A stretch of DNA of 64,000 nt from Ignelater luminosus (taxonomy: Eukaryota > Arthropoda > Insecta > Coleoptera > Elateridae), in assembly GCA_011009095.1 (NCBI GenBank), contig VTPC01000900.1, positions 73,114-137,113 of the forward strand, written 5' to 3'. The translations under genes were made by a program, and so were the position numbers. Positions 1-13,200 of the stretch are shown here, piece after piece. How positions within the stretch are numbered: position 1 is the first letter of the stretch; each line of letters begins with the position of its first letter. Under the pieces are notes generated by a model, which saw only the letters and a program-made list of their open reading frames with translations, did not search any database and was not told the DNA's origin.

Positions 1-612
1 GCATTTGAAGAATTCTCTCCAAGTATCAACTCGTTTAAAAATTTTTGAGGTCGCTCAAGAATTTTAAAAGTTTCAAAAAACAAAAGAAGTCAATTTTTCT
101 TTTTTTCTATGTAGGTTGTAAAGAAACATACTAAGATTTGAAGTCAAAATATTAATATTTAGAGGTCACTCAATAATTTTAAAAATAAATTTCTATAAGC
201 TTTTAATGGTTTTGAGCGACCTTTAAATATTAATATTAAGACTTGATCTCATTATAACTACTATTTTATAGAGCAATTAATTAATTTTAATCATGAGCAT
301 TATAGAAATTGAAAACTATGATAAAAGACAAACAGTTACAATTAATATTAATATATAAAGGTCGCTCAGAACCATTAAAAGTTCATTACAATTTATTTTT
401 AAAATTATTGAGCGACCTTTAAATATTAATATTTTGACTTCAAATTTTAGTATGTTTCTCTACAACCTACATAGGAAAGATTGAATTAGTGAGAAACTGA
501 AGAACTAAAAAAAGAAAAATTGATTTCTTTTGTTTTTTGAAACTTAAAATTCTTGAGCGACCTCTCAAAAATTTTTAAACGAGTTGATACTTGGAGAGAA
601 CTCTTCAAATGC
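1..612. mobile_element. Foldback element (long inverted-repeat MITE)
   Basis: The first ~240 bases and the bases from ~612 back to ~350 are inverted copies of each other: both begin GCATTTGAAGA and run through the same AT-rich text with a few mismatches and one ~33 nt extra block in the right arm near 470-505. The loop is about 240-350. Each arm contains a GGTCGCTCA-type word more than once, so the arms also hold internal repeats. The left arm starts at base 1, so the element may extend out of the window. There is no coding sequence. Superfamily not assigned. Confidence 0.8.
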
Positions 613-1216
613 ATCAAATTAACATTTTTTCGTGTGAGCTTTAAAAGAAAAAAAAAATTTTGTCGATAACAGTGCCCCATCACTGGTAGGCCGAGAACTT
701 TTCATCTTACCCTTGTAGGTTTGTGTTGTGGGTTCTTTGTTTTTTCATCAATACTCTAATAACATTTAAAAAATAAAAGTAGAATTTATTAAAGGCAAAT
801 TTGTGTAATTTTCCACAAATTGATATAGAAAGAATTAACAACATAGTAATAATTTAATTGAAGATTTTGAGCACAACATTTAAATTTAATTACAATATTT
901 TATTTTTAATGCTATTTAAAAATTGCTTTTATAAATACAGAAAAGCAGTCCTTATTTAATGTAAAATATGCAACTTATAACAAAATTTATTTATCTGACA
1001 TGCACAATAAGTCCATTGTACAATTACTTACTGAAATAATAAATTTGCACACGACTTTCAGAAAAAACTTGTACAAGTAGTACATGCAGTTTATGCGATA
1101 TTGTATTACTGTAAGACTTGCATTTATCGCTTAGTTACATTATATAATTCTTATTCAGAGAAACATTTGAATTCTTAGTTAATTGTAACTTTTGATTATT
1201 TAGTAAGTTAGTTTGC
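613..1216. other. AT-rich spacer, nothing recognised
   Basis: No open frame, RNA gene or repeat was recognised. It lies beyond the 3' end of the last ZSWIM8 exon seen, so it could contain a missed terminal exon or 3' UTR, but no segment resembling the conserved ZSWIM8 tail was found. Confidence 0.4.
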
Positions 1217-1314
1217 CAGTGTTGTAACAGATACATTTTTTAAATATCTAGGTACAGATACAGATACTCAGTGGAATTTGTATCTAGATACAGATACTTT
1301 TTTTGTTGAGGAAC

Positions 1315-2075
1315 TATTATTCATTCACTTTTATTCTGGATGCTAGTTGGCTATGAGAATCTGACAGTTTTGCTGACGTAAATACAGCTCTCTACTATTA
1401 ATTCAGGTTTTTTTGAAAGGATTTGTGACACACAACTTTTAGATTATACCAAAATGATAATTTAGATTAAATGAGATGTGGTCTTACTTTTTATATTTCC
1501 ATTTTAGATTAGAACTGTATTTAAGTTTCCTTTTTAATAATGTAAGTTTTTTTTTTTATAAAATCCTCTCTTGAACACCTTTCAGTTACTAATCAGAAAC
1601 ATGTAAAATTTACAGAAGCAATACAATGCATTTTTTTATAGAATTCAGAGCAGGCTGTGGTACCTGTAGGTTCAGTTTTACAGTATACAAAAAATATGCA
1701 ATGTGATGACCCAGTAACTTTTTTTAGTGAGAACAACATCAATGACAGATACACTGTTATAGAAATTGTAAGTCATGGCCTACTCTGAATTCTATAATAA
1801 AAAAATGCACTGTAGTATTTTATTTGAAATGATTTAACACAAAATTATTGTAGATTTATTAATAAAGTAATATTTAAAGACTAACCATAACCATGTCAAA
1901 AAGTGGATACATTATAGCATGGAATTAGATATGGCAACATCTTGATTTTGACACTGACATATTTAGGTTATATGACAGTAGTATACACAAAAAGATTTGA
2001 AAACTTACGTCTTACAACATAATAAAATGAAACCATGGCCAACTAGAATCCAGAATAAAAGTAAATGGATAATAT
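1315..2075. mobile_element. MITE with ~42 bp inverted ends, nested
   Basis: The left arm (about 1315-1356) and right arm (about 2033-2075) are inverted copies sharing ACTTTTATTCTGGAT and CTAGTTGGC with few mismatches. There is no coding sequence. It contains another inverted-repeat element at 1621-1813. Confidence 0.6.
1621..1813. mobile_element. Short MITE, innermost of the nest
   Basis: About 33 bases at 1621-1656 recur inverted at 1778-1813, sharing GCATTTTTTTAT and ATAGAATTCAGAG with a 2-3 base indel. The interior of ~120 bases has no coding sequence. Confidence 0.6.
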
Positions 2076-2649
2076 ATACAGATACAATTATGTATGTATT
2101 GCATTGTTAATGTTATTCCCGGTTATACCTAATATAAGGGATGAAAACCTGTAGGGGAGAATCAGACTCGACTATCACTTCTGGTGTGATTTTTATAAGT
2201 TTCAATGAACTGAATTTTTGTATCTGACTTTAGTGTGGTTTTTGCATGTTTCTAATTTTATTGTGTTTTTCTTGCTTTCTTGTCTCAACATGTCCAAAAA
2301 TCACTATAAAATCCTACTTTGCTACCATCAGCCACGAGAATATTCTATTTACTAATTCCAACATAAGGTTTATTTGATCTTATTTTTGTATGCTTGATAC
2401 CATGTTCATAGTGCTGCTATCTGCTGTCTAAATTTGAGATACTGTTGCTCATTTTAGATTTCCATTCCACAAAATAAGATTGTAATTGATGTGTATCTAC
2501 TAGATACTTCTGTCAGATGCACAAGAAAATGTTACTAGTTACAGATACAGATACTGGGTTGGGAAAAGTAACCATCTACTTCTTCAAATACACCAAGAGT
2601 ATCTAGGTACTGTACCTAGATACATGTAATTAGACACATTACCACACTA

Positions 2650-3880
2650 TTAATTCTTATGGAAGCAATGCACAATGTATCCTACTTACAACAGCTAATA
2701 TTAGTGTACAGGTTTTTTTTGGTAGGAAAAGTATTTATAACCCTATATAAGACAGTAACGAGTGATCCACAAGATTTGTCTCTTCGGTTGGCTACGAACA
2801 AGAAAGATAGACTATCTAGTATGTCAAATTATTATATTATGAAACAACAGATATCAAGATTCCTTGTATGGCAGGTTAAGTTTGCTATTGCTTTGATAAC
2901 ATAAAAAGTATTGTTTTTGAAAAACAGAAAAGTTTTATGATCAAAAACTACTCTAAAAATGGTAGAAGAATTAATGGTAACTAGAAATATTCCATTCTGG
3001 ATGTATTTGTTGAATTTCAAAATCAATTTTCAAATTTAGTAGCATCAAGATGTCTAATAAATCACTGTAGTTCACATGAAATCTTATTCATTTTAACTAC
3101 TGATAAAAGTATGACTCGAATGCAGACATATATTATTCTGTCCATGAACAACCAAGTATACAAATTTTGTGAATCGCTCATTATAAATATGTGTGTCAAA
3201 CAAGGTTGTCCCCTTGCTGAAGAGAATTAACAAGTAAAAGTTAAGGTTGAAACAGCAGTCTAGGGGTAGTTTGTTCAATATTTACACATTATAAAGTTTT
3301 TTAATTGAGAAGACCAATTTAACAATTTGATACTGAAAAATTCTCTGATAAATTTCATAGAAATTACTTTTTAAAAAACTTTTGATTGTTGGAAATGGAG
3401 TTTACATAGAAATTTTTGTAGAAATTTCGTTGGGCAAAAAATTTTTAGAACATGTTCTAAAAAGTAGAAATTTTGTGCAAGAAAATGCGCACAGAACTCA
3501 TGCGCACATCGAAATCAGCTGAGACAAGATGGACAAAAAGTTAAACAAAACAGTTGTATAAAAATGCCTAAAACGTGCATGGGCACGTCAAAAATTTTAT
3601 AGAAAATTTTGTACAAGTTGCATACACAGCAAGCTGCAACAATATACTAAAAATTTTTTACAGAAATTTGGCAAAAATTTCTTTCTAAATTTTTATAAAA
3701 TTTTTCATAGTGTCATACAGGTCTTAGGCATATAAGTTTCCCAATTTAAAAACACAATAACATTTTTGTGATTAACTCAAATTTATAAAAATTCAAACCT
3801 ATTATTATTCTTTACTGCAATTAATTCTGAGAATTCTAATGGTGAGCTTAAAATGTCTAACAATGTAATTTCAAAGTGTC
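2650..3880. other. Region downstream of ZSWIM8 exon 9, mostly unassigned
   Basis: No convincing gene. Short open frames here have no recognisable similarity. The part at 3380-3710 is rich in AAATTTT-type words and small palindromes (for example around 3450-3470), resembling decayed foldback DNA. It would be ZSWIM8 3' UTR if translation stops at 3881, or intron if the donor at 3884 is used. Confidence 0.4.
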
Positions 3881-4209
3881 TTACCTTCTAATTGATTGTA
3901 ACCATTCTTTAAATTGTGCACTTCCTTCTGGTGTTATTTGAAAAGCAGCCCTGGCAGCACATACTATACTAACGAAGTCTTCATAATCTGCAGAGGTGAG
4001 ATGATACAACTTTTGGTGCATGCATTGAATATACATTTGTTGACATTTCTGTACTAACGGAGTTAAAGCAGTTCGAAGGTGTTGCATAACTAAACCAGGA
4101 TTGTTACGTGAAAGATATTGAGCTGATTCAATTGCGACATCATGTAAAACAAATGGACTAACTATTGAATTTACAGCACATATGCAAAACTGATGAAGAT
4201 ACTGTGTAC
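3881..4209 (-). CDS. ZSWIM8: ZSWIM8 coding exon 9, last exon seen
   Basis: Residues 1639-1747. It reads TQYLHQFCICAVNSIVSPFV, then VQKCQQMYIQCMHQKLYHLT and SADYEDFVSIVCAARAAFQI, matching the vertebrate C terminus. The frame closes as AGA AGG TAA at 3889-3881, but AG|GTAAGA is a strong donor one base into that AGG codon. Vertebrate proteins continue for about 20 residues after the equivalent arginine, so a further small exon beyond 3881, perhaps outside the window, is likely. Confidence 0.9.
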
Positions 4210-7200
4210 CTAAAATGGTAAAAGAATACTGTGAACGGTTTGTAAAGCAAAATTTAATATTTGATTATTACCAAGATGTTTTGAAATTCGCAGCAACCAT
4301 TTAACATCTTCACCGTATGGTGGATTACGAGCATATTTTGCTTGTGGTCTGTCATCATGGACTCTCCTTGCAAGAGTTTCCATTGCTAACATTCCTACTC
4401 TGTATGCTGCTAAAAGATATCGAAGCTGTGCTTGACTAAACTGTTGAGGTTGCCTATGAGGTGGTGGCCTTGCGTTAATTGGTTGAGGTTGAACAGGTCC
4501 TGGAGCATTAGTTGCAATTGCAACTGGAAACATATGTCCAGCTGGAACAGATGTTGGTCGGAGACTAGCAGCTTGTGCAATTGTAACTGCAGTACCGTAG
4601 TACTGAATATTTGGTTGCATCTGTGTTGTAGCATTTGGAGACATGTTACTATATGATGACCCCTGACCTGGAGCATAAGTTGCTGGAACTGGTGCTGGAA
4701 GTTGGTACTGAGAAGGTGCACTGGATGGCACAGCATATGCTCCTTGTTGAGTAGGGGCCATATTTGTATATGAACCTTGCTGTCCATTGTTAAACTGTTG
4801 ATTATTTGTATGTGGTGGATATTGAAACTGTGCAGGAGGTAAATACATCTGCATATGAGGTGGCGGTGGTTGATGTAACTGCACAGCATGAGGGTGTAGA
4901 GGGCCCCCGTAACTGACATGTGGATGATGAATACCCTGAACAGTGAAACTGTAAGGCGCCACTGCATATGGAACAGACATTCCCAGAGGAGCAAGTGTGG
5001 TAACCGTAGGATGTGAATAAGGTGGTGGTGGAGCAGTGGTTACCACTACAGGTCCACTATTAGTAATTACAGATGCCCCATTTTGGGGAGGTAAGCCAGG
5101 TGGAACTTGTTGCTGTAATTCAACTCCAGCATTTGGATCTACAAGAGCTACTAATGGATCCATAATAGGATCATGTGGCATATCACTTTCCATAAGTAAT
5201 AATTCTGCACCTGGTGTATGTCGAACATATAACTCGTACCAATACTTGGCCACTTGAAATAAAACCTCTGGATAAACACCTCCTCCTTTAGCAGCTGATT
5301 CAACTGTTAAACAAGCATGTTCCAGCATAACTTCACTCTGTTCTTTGCACTGTAATATAGCTCTCTGTATTTCATTAGGATTGAGGGCATGAGAATGAGG
5401 TAGACAAGAGAGAGCTAACTCAGCTGCAGCTCGTACCATATTGGGATCACAACCTCGTGATGCTCGATCAGCTATACTAGCAGCTTCTGGAGGTGTTAAA
5501 TGACCTTCCCAAGTTTCAATAAGAAATGAGATGGCTGCACCACCAATTTCCATTGCTTGACCTGTACACAATATTTCAAATATATAAATGTATAAAACAA
5601 TTTCATTTAATAGATACCTGTAATCCAGGATACATGTGAAGAATAGGTTCTACTAAGCCAGTTAGGACTGACACAATTATGAAGACCTAAAGCATACAGT
5701 CCTAACTGAAATGCACACATATGGAGTGCACGATGAGGTCCATGATGATTTTGACTAGTGGATGGCTGAGTAAATAAAGATGTACTGCTGTTACCACCAG
5801 CTTTTATAAGCACTGTCTTTGCCAATTCAAACATAAAATGGGCACCTGCTTCCGAAGGTTGATTTGGTATGGACGGGTATGCTCTCTTTTTGTATCGTGA
5901 CTCTTTTGTCCTTGTTACTTGTACTGTTGGATTTTGCGTTGGTACTGATGACGTAGTTCCCAAAGTTAAATTAGACATACATGATTCAACTTCTGCGCTT
6001 GTTGAACTATGAGGACGGCTGCTACAACCTACAATTGATTCATTAAACACTGCTATATAATTTCAGAACAAGTTAACTTACTCATATCAGTAGGCAACAT
6101 TTCTGATGGTGGTACAAAAGAACCAAGAGGTGACATAACCTTTTCACATTCTTCCCTTTTTAAATTTGAGTACTGGCTCCTAACTGGAGGATTATTAGAG
6201 TAATATGAACTAATGATAGGTGTTTTGAGCAGTTGATGAATTTCTTTATCCAATAAACGATCCATAATCCTGGCCACTTTCCAATTATCATCTTTATAAA
6301 AAACTAACAAACTTATAGCAAGATCTCCTCTTTGTCTTCGAGTTCCTTCACACAGAAGAGGATGATCAGCTTCTGAGACATTTGCCTTCATACCTAATGC
6401 AGCAACTGCTGCTTCAAACCCAAGTGGTTCATCTGTTGGTAGGCGAACACTTAAAACTTTTCCTCTATCTCGTCCTACCACACTTGGCATAACCAGGGCA
6501 TCAAAAACAAAACTGGCCAACATTATCGGCAGTAATGCTTCTCCCCTAGATTTCAAAATGCCTTCTTTCAACTGTTCTGCCTTTTCTCTTATAATTGTTA
6601 ATTCTTTATGGCTCAATGGAATTCTTTTTAATAAATTTACTAAATCAGATTCTTGATTTGCTAATTTTACTTCCAATGGTTTTGTACTTGCAGGAGGCCT
6701 TGCCATTTCTAAACCAAACATACCAACACGAAATGCTAGATGAAAATGTTCTTGATTTTCAGCTAAAACACTACAGAGAAATGCACATTTAGCAAGAGTA
6801 GCTGATGCCAAACAACTGAGCTGATGTGATGCTGGATTGACCTGTTGCTTCTTGCCTTTCCGCTTTGGAACTACTGGAATGTCAATCATTAAATTAGGAG
6901 GATGTGCTAGAAGTTCTTCAGCTAATTTTACTCCTAACATACAAGCTTCTTTGCTATGACCATGTGCATGTAAACCCTCTGCTCTTGCAAAAAGTACATC
7001 CCAAGGATCATCTGCAGGTTTAATATTTGCAAATACTGAAGTTTTACTATCAGGATCTTCTGATGGTTTAGTTGAATCTTTAATAACATCATTACTTGTA
7101 TTTGTAATTTCCTTTGTGTTATAAAAATAAACATTATATTCATCTCCGGATTGCGGTGATTCTGAATTTGATGATGAAGATTCATCTTTGGAAGGTCTTC

Positions 7201-10200
7201 TAGATGATGATTCGTGTGCACTAGTTAATGACCAACCCAAATTAGATTTTTTTGGTGTAGTCTCTAAGCTAGGATTATTATTTGGCAACGACTTTTTGTT
7301 ACTGTCACTATCATCACTACTACCTGACTGTTGTGTAGATGCAGCAGTTAACTCTGCACTACTATTACTTGCAGAATCACTACCGCCACCCTCTTGTGAA
7401 TCAGAGTCAATTGATTTATAGCCAGCTGCTATTAGCACACCATTCTCTTTCAACACAGTAACATCATCTTCATTTTCACAAAATCCTTCACTACTAATGC
7501 TAGATCGTGTTCCATCTCTAGAACGTTCTAATTGAGGATGTGATGGAAATTCTACAGGATTCAGACTCATAACATCAGAAAAGTCAAATCTAGTAATCCT
7601 AGATCGAGGGCCATGATGATGGTGATGATGGTGATGGTGGTGATGACTATGCATATGATGAGAGCTAGAATGTGGATGTTCATTATTTAACACAGCCTGG
7701 CTGGAATTCACCTGAGTTACAGTATCTGAACGATTTTCACCCGAATGTCTAAAACATGTGAATGGACAATGGTACATTGGATTTGTATCTTGTGTATAAG
7801 TAATGCCAGGCATAGGATAGTCATCCCAATCTAAATAGCAAGCTTCAATAGCAGGTTTAAATCCTGTAAAAACTTCAAGATCCATTCGAAACCCTCCATT
7901 TTTATTAGAATTTGACTGATTTGAATTTGACCGACTTTTGCTGACTTTCTCCATTATTTTCATATGCCATGTTGTGAACTGATTGTGTAACATATCTCGT
8001 TCTTGCGGTGCCAAACCAGGATTTAAAGCAGCTAGCCGCCATAAAATAACAATTTCATCACATAAGGATGAACATGCATGTTGAGATGCGTGACTGTTAC
8101 TGTTAACATTATTATGTTTTCCTCCACCACTTCCTCCATGGCCTGAACCTCCATTTAATAAAGCTACTTTAGTATTAAACCACCAAACTAAAATCTGTAA
8201 TTTAAGCATTTAATAGAAAGTTATTAACTTAAGATTGTTACAATATTACTTGTTCACAAGCTAGACACTCTTCTGTTATAATTTCTAACAATGGAATAGC
8301 ATTACGATCATTTCTCTTAAACATTTCTCTCACTATACTAAGTAAGTTCCACATTCCTTCTGGTTCCCGCCCTCTTAATGGGCGAAGTAACGAAGTCCAT
8401 TCTGCAGCAGCTGGAGGTGCAGTTGTACTTAAATAATTTACATCACTAAAAGACAGTAAAACATTGTAAATATCATGACAGAATGAAAACATTCAAACCT
8501 GAAAACAATTGGAGCTGGAACACAAAATTTTATAAGAATCTTCTTTATGTTATCATGAAGTGCCTTTTCATCTAAATACCATGATGTTTGATCATTTGCA
8601 GAAGCACCAGCAGTAGGATCTGGTGCACCGCATACTGAATTAATCGCAGATGGTTGAGAGCCCAAAAGTTCATCAAGTAATCTCTGAGCAGTGGGTAGTA
8701 TTTGTTGAGGTAATTCACTAATTAAATACTGGGCGAATTTCTGAAGTTGCTCTCGATGCAACCGAGATAAAGATTCCGATACAGGAGCTCTTAATGTTAC
8801 CAAATGTGACTGAAATATAAAAGTTCATTCATTTTTCTGTTTTAAAAAAATATTAAGTTGGAAAAGCTGAAAGATTAAAACAACTATTTCATATCAAATC
8901 TGGAAGATATCGTAAATTTCTACTGTAATATAAGAGTGCATTAGAGTTTACAAACAGAATCAAACCAACCGGTTACATAATTAAATAATTTAAGACAAGA
9001 CAAGACAATCCTAAAGCCTTGCTTAGTCTTTCTTGTGATTATGCATACAGTGTGTCTACATTTCAATACTCACTATTGGGATTTCAGAAATTGTAAGAGA
9101 TACGAAGTCGGTTAAATTAGAAACGATTTGGCTATTTAGGAGATCAGTTTACTTATGCTTTTGTTTTTTCAAAAAAGTTCATGGCTTACTAGATATTTAC
9201 TAAAAACGAAATTATCTTAATTTTTTTTTTAATATCTCAGGAACAAGCAAAAATAGAAAAGAACAGCAAAAAGGGTATTTTAGAGAATTTACTCCGAAAC
9301 ACAAAAAATTATTTTCGCAATTGTCTTTTGTTTTACTTCGGCGGTGAAACGTAAATCCAAATTTTTTTTAATGGAACGCCTACTTGATTTCCATATTACT
9401 GAAATGCACGCCTTAAATGCTTTTCAGTGATACATGCTTTGACATAGCTATTCTTTTGTTTTACCGAGTTATGAAGTGAATATCATTTTTCATCATAGTG
9501 TGCCCTGACATCTAACACACAAAGTCGTGAAGTTTTATCAAAGAAATGCATGTGTTATGAAAATTTCTAAACCAAAATAAATACGCTTTTATGGAGCATT
9601 AGCTGCTTATTTGATGCTATCTGTGAATGCTCAGTAAAGAATCTTAAAAGCGTCTTTTGTTTTGTTTTAGCAATTGTTACATAACAAATGTAATTTATCC
9701 GACAAAAAGAAATGATTTTCATATATTTAAAGCCATGGCACACTAAGTGGGAAAAGCATTTTATTTAAAAAAAAAAGATAATTTCGTCTTTAGCAAATAT
9801 CTAGTAAGCCAAGAACTTTTTTGAAAAAACAAAAACATAAGTAAACTGATCTCCAAAATAGCCAAATCTTTTCTAATTTAACCGACTTCGTATCTTTTAC
9901 AATTTCTGAGATCCCAATAGTGAGCATCGAAATGTGGACACACTGTATACAGAGTGTTGAGAAAGAGTAGAAAGGATGTACTAGTTAAAATAAACAAAAC
10001 AACTTTAATAAACAACAGGCTAAAAGCTAACAGTTTAAAAATTATAACATAAAAACATTACATGGCTCATTCTGTTTTCTCATTGAAGATTGCACATAAT
10101 CGAAGATTCTAAGTTTTTCAGATGTTACGGCAACAGTGTTCAATAGGTTATATTAATTCTGGTATGCTTGCAACTTGACTGATGTGTACCAGGTTTTTAT

Positions 10201-13200
10201 GAGTCCCTTACAGATAAGAATCAGAGAGATTTAAATCCATTAATCTTGGTGGTCAAGAAACAACTATCAGAAAAATTAGCAGGAGCACCATCATGCATAA
10301 ATCACATCCGTTGATGTAATAAAGGAGTTCTAGTAGTGTATTTTGCAGAAAGTGAAGATATACAGCCCTTGTCAGTCTGGTAGGTAAGACATGTGGTCTG
10401 ATAAAATTGTTATCAAAAATTTCAGCCCAGATATTCTCACTGAGACACAATTTTGATAATTAAATATTCCAAAATTACATAGGGATTTTTATCCATCCAA
10501 GCATGAACATTGGGAAAGTTAATCTGCTGTCTAAAAGTAAAACCTAGTAGGTTCTAGGTTTTACTTCTAACGCATCTTGAGAAATCATTAGGGTTCAGAG
10601 CATCTGCATATTGGATACGATTGAGATTGAGATACAATAACTAAGTATGAAGAACACTCCACAGCATGCTATGTGAAATTTTAGGGTTTAGTTCAATTCT
10701 TTGTAACATTCTTTCTTCCAAATGCAGCATACTGACACATTGCAAGTTACATTTAGGGACTCTAGTCTACACTACAGTCAATTAAATCAGCCTCAAATTT
10801 CACTATATCTCTTAAATGTTAGTGAAACTTCTGTTTGCTTGTCTACGCAAACGAATATACTTCTTACCATACATGAAATGCATGGTAGCTATTATCCAAT
10901 ACAACTAAAGAATTCCTTTATTGAATCATCATGACAATTTAAGTAGGTGATAGTCTAAATACTTGACGATCGTTAAAACTCAATTTCAAAAGAAAAAGGC
11001 CAGAATTTGACAGTTTTTGTTTATCTTAATGTCTAGGATCTGCTTTAAGAAATCAATAAAAACTTTGGGTGATCTTGGTTTGAAATAAATGCTAGTATCG
11101 AGCATATTTTGTATCTATTTCCAATTGTAGTGTCATAGTAGACAGTTTTTGGACTACGATTTATACATTTTGTTTATTTTAACAAGTACTTTTTTCATCA
11201 CCTTATTGCTGGTTTTTCTTATTGTCATTATGAATCTAAGTTACAAAAACTGAGTAATAACTAATAAACTAATTTGGTGGTAAATTACTAAAAAGTTTCC
11301 CCACAAAATAATCTAAAAGTCATACTTCAATATTATACACAACTTTAGACAATGAATGTAATTGTAAATATGATAGAAGTTCAAATAAACAAAGCTTATA
11401 AAACTAAAAACTACCAGACATACATCTGCATATTGTGATTTTACTCATTTCCTGCCTGTCGTTTAGATTTGGTTGATTTTACAGAATGATGAATTTTACC
11501 ATTTAGGGCCGCTTTTACAATTGATGGATAAATGGTGGAATACCTATTCGAGGTATAAAGGGTTAGTCATAAGTAGAGCCACCTTTTTGAAATCGCAGAA
11601 CTCTAGCTAAACAAATAAAAAACAGTTAATGTCTTTACTGTTTAGTGAATGTCATATTGACAGTTGAATACTAACGTGAAAGATTTTGTCAGAATATTAA
11701 CTATTACAAAATAAAACGAATTGAAACTGAGTGTTTTGCGAAACAAGTGTGCGAGTTTCATACTCAGTGTGGTTACAGTAAATGTGCTGCATTCAACCAT
11801 TTTAAAAATGAAGGAAAATCGCGACGTAGCATCTACAGAATAATAAACCGATATGTTAAGAGAGGCGTGATGGAGTATCAGAAATTATCCAGAAGACCTA
11901 GAGTTGCAACAAGTGATCAAAATTTATATTACATTGGGAGACTGATAAAAGACAATTCTCGAATTTCATCGACTAAACTTGACATTCGACTAGGACTTTC
12001 TCAATCATCTATAGAGAGAGCTAAAAAGAAGTTGTCTATTAAGTCATTTGTCCAAAGATCTGCACCAAAGTATATAAAAAACCAAGAGGAAAGATGCCGT
12101 AAAGGAGCAGCAAAGCTTTATCGTGCAATGCTTGATGGAAAAAAAATTGTGCTGGATGATGAAAGTTATATATCCTGGGATCCTGATGAAATTCCTGCAA
12201 AAAGATTTTTTATGACAAAAGACACTAATTCTGTTCCCTATCAAGTAAGATTTCGACCAAAAACTACATTCCCTAGTAAATGTTTAGTATGGCAAGCGAT
12301 TGATTCTGATGGTAATGTTTCTGAGCCCTATGTGAGGAAAGGAACTATTGATACCGATGCTTATTTAAATATTCTAAAATTTTTGATCCCATTTAATGAA
12401 AAACATCAATCAAAAGAAGGTATAATCTTCTGGCCGGATTTAAGACCGGCCTATTATTCTAAAAGAGTGACCGAATTTTTAACTCAGGTTAATGTTAAAT
12501 TTGTTGATCGAGAATCAAGTTCTCCAAATTTGCCTCAAGGGCGGCCAATAGAAAAATTCTGGGCATTATCAAAAAGAAAGTATTCTCAAAGGTCCGCACC
12601 AGCTAAGAACTTAAGAGGATTTCGACAAATTTGGAAGAATATTACTGCAGAAGTGGCAGCAGAGTCTGGACAAAGTCTTGTAAAGGACCTTAAAAGAAAA
12701 TTATGACTATTATCCAGGGAATGTGTTTATGCTCCTTTAAAAATTAAAACTAATAAAAAGAAACATTAATTTTGTTATTTGTGTAAGGAAAATGTTTTGT
12801 TTGTATCATCTCATTCAGTAAAGTGACTTTGAAAAAAGTGGCTTTACTTATGACTAACCCTTTAAATTTACACCTGTACTTATACCTTGGATAAGCAATG
12901 TTGAATTTTACAAGTAACTTTTTATGTTTAGATAACTATACCTAGGAAATTTAAAATCACACACCAATGAAATGGTCCAATGTAGAGTATCCCTAGTACC
13001 ACCTATAAATAAACATACTGTGATTGTTAAAAAGCTGTCATATACACACTAGATAAAAATGAAAATATAGTAAAACTATATTAAAAAAGGTTGTTTTTGG
13101 GGTTACCTTTGTAAAATGTTAGCGGAAGGTGAAATAAATATTTTTGATTCGGATGATGACGAAGAAATAATCTACCGTATAAATCGAATTAGAAGACCAA

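Larger units (their letters stand above)
1217..2649. mobile_element. Possible hAT-like non-autonomous element with nested MITEs
   Basis: The left end reads CAGTGTTGTAACAG and the right end, reversed, TAGTGTGGTAATG. Both are followed within 40 bases by the word ATCTAGGTACAG and further GATAC-type repeats. The CAGNG-like termini suggest hAT. The 8 bases on each side do not match, so no target duplication is visible and the call is tentative. Two smaller inverted-repeat elements sit inside. Confidence 0.4.

Noticed and set aside
1190-1240. A minus-strand LLQHWQTN stretch as the missing ZSWIM8 C-terminal exon
   Set aside because: Only the WQ pair matches, there is no good acceptor, and the sequence lies at the end of a repeat-like element.
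6029-6081. ZSWIM8 intron 6 ending at the nearer tandem acceptor TAGCAG (6055-6050)
   Set aside because: It would leave an intron of only 29-32 nt. The downstream TTGTAG gives 53 nt, like the neighbouring introns, and keeps the frame.
6934-7421. Open frames opposite or shifted within ZSWIM8 exon 6 and exon 8
   Set aside because: They are shadows of the conserved ZSWIM8 frame and have low-complexity translations.
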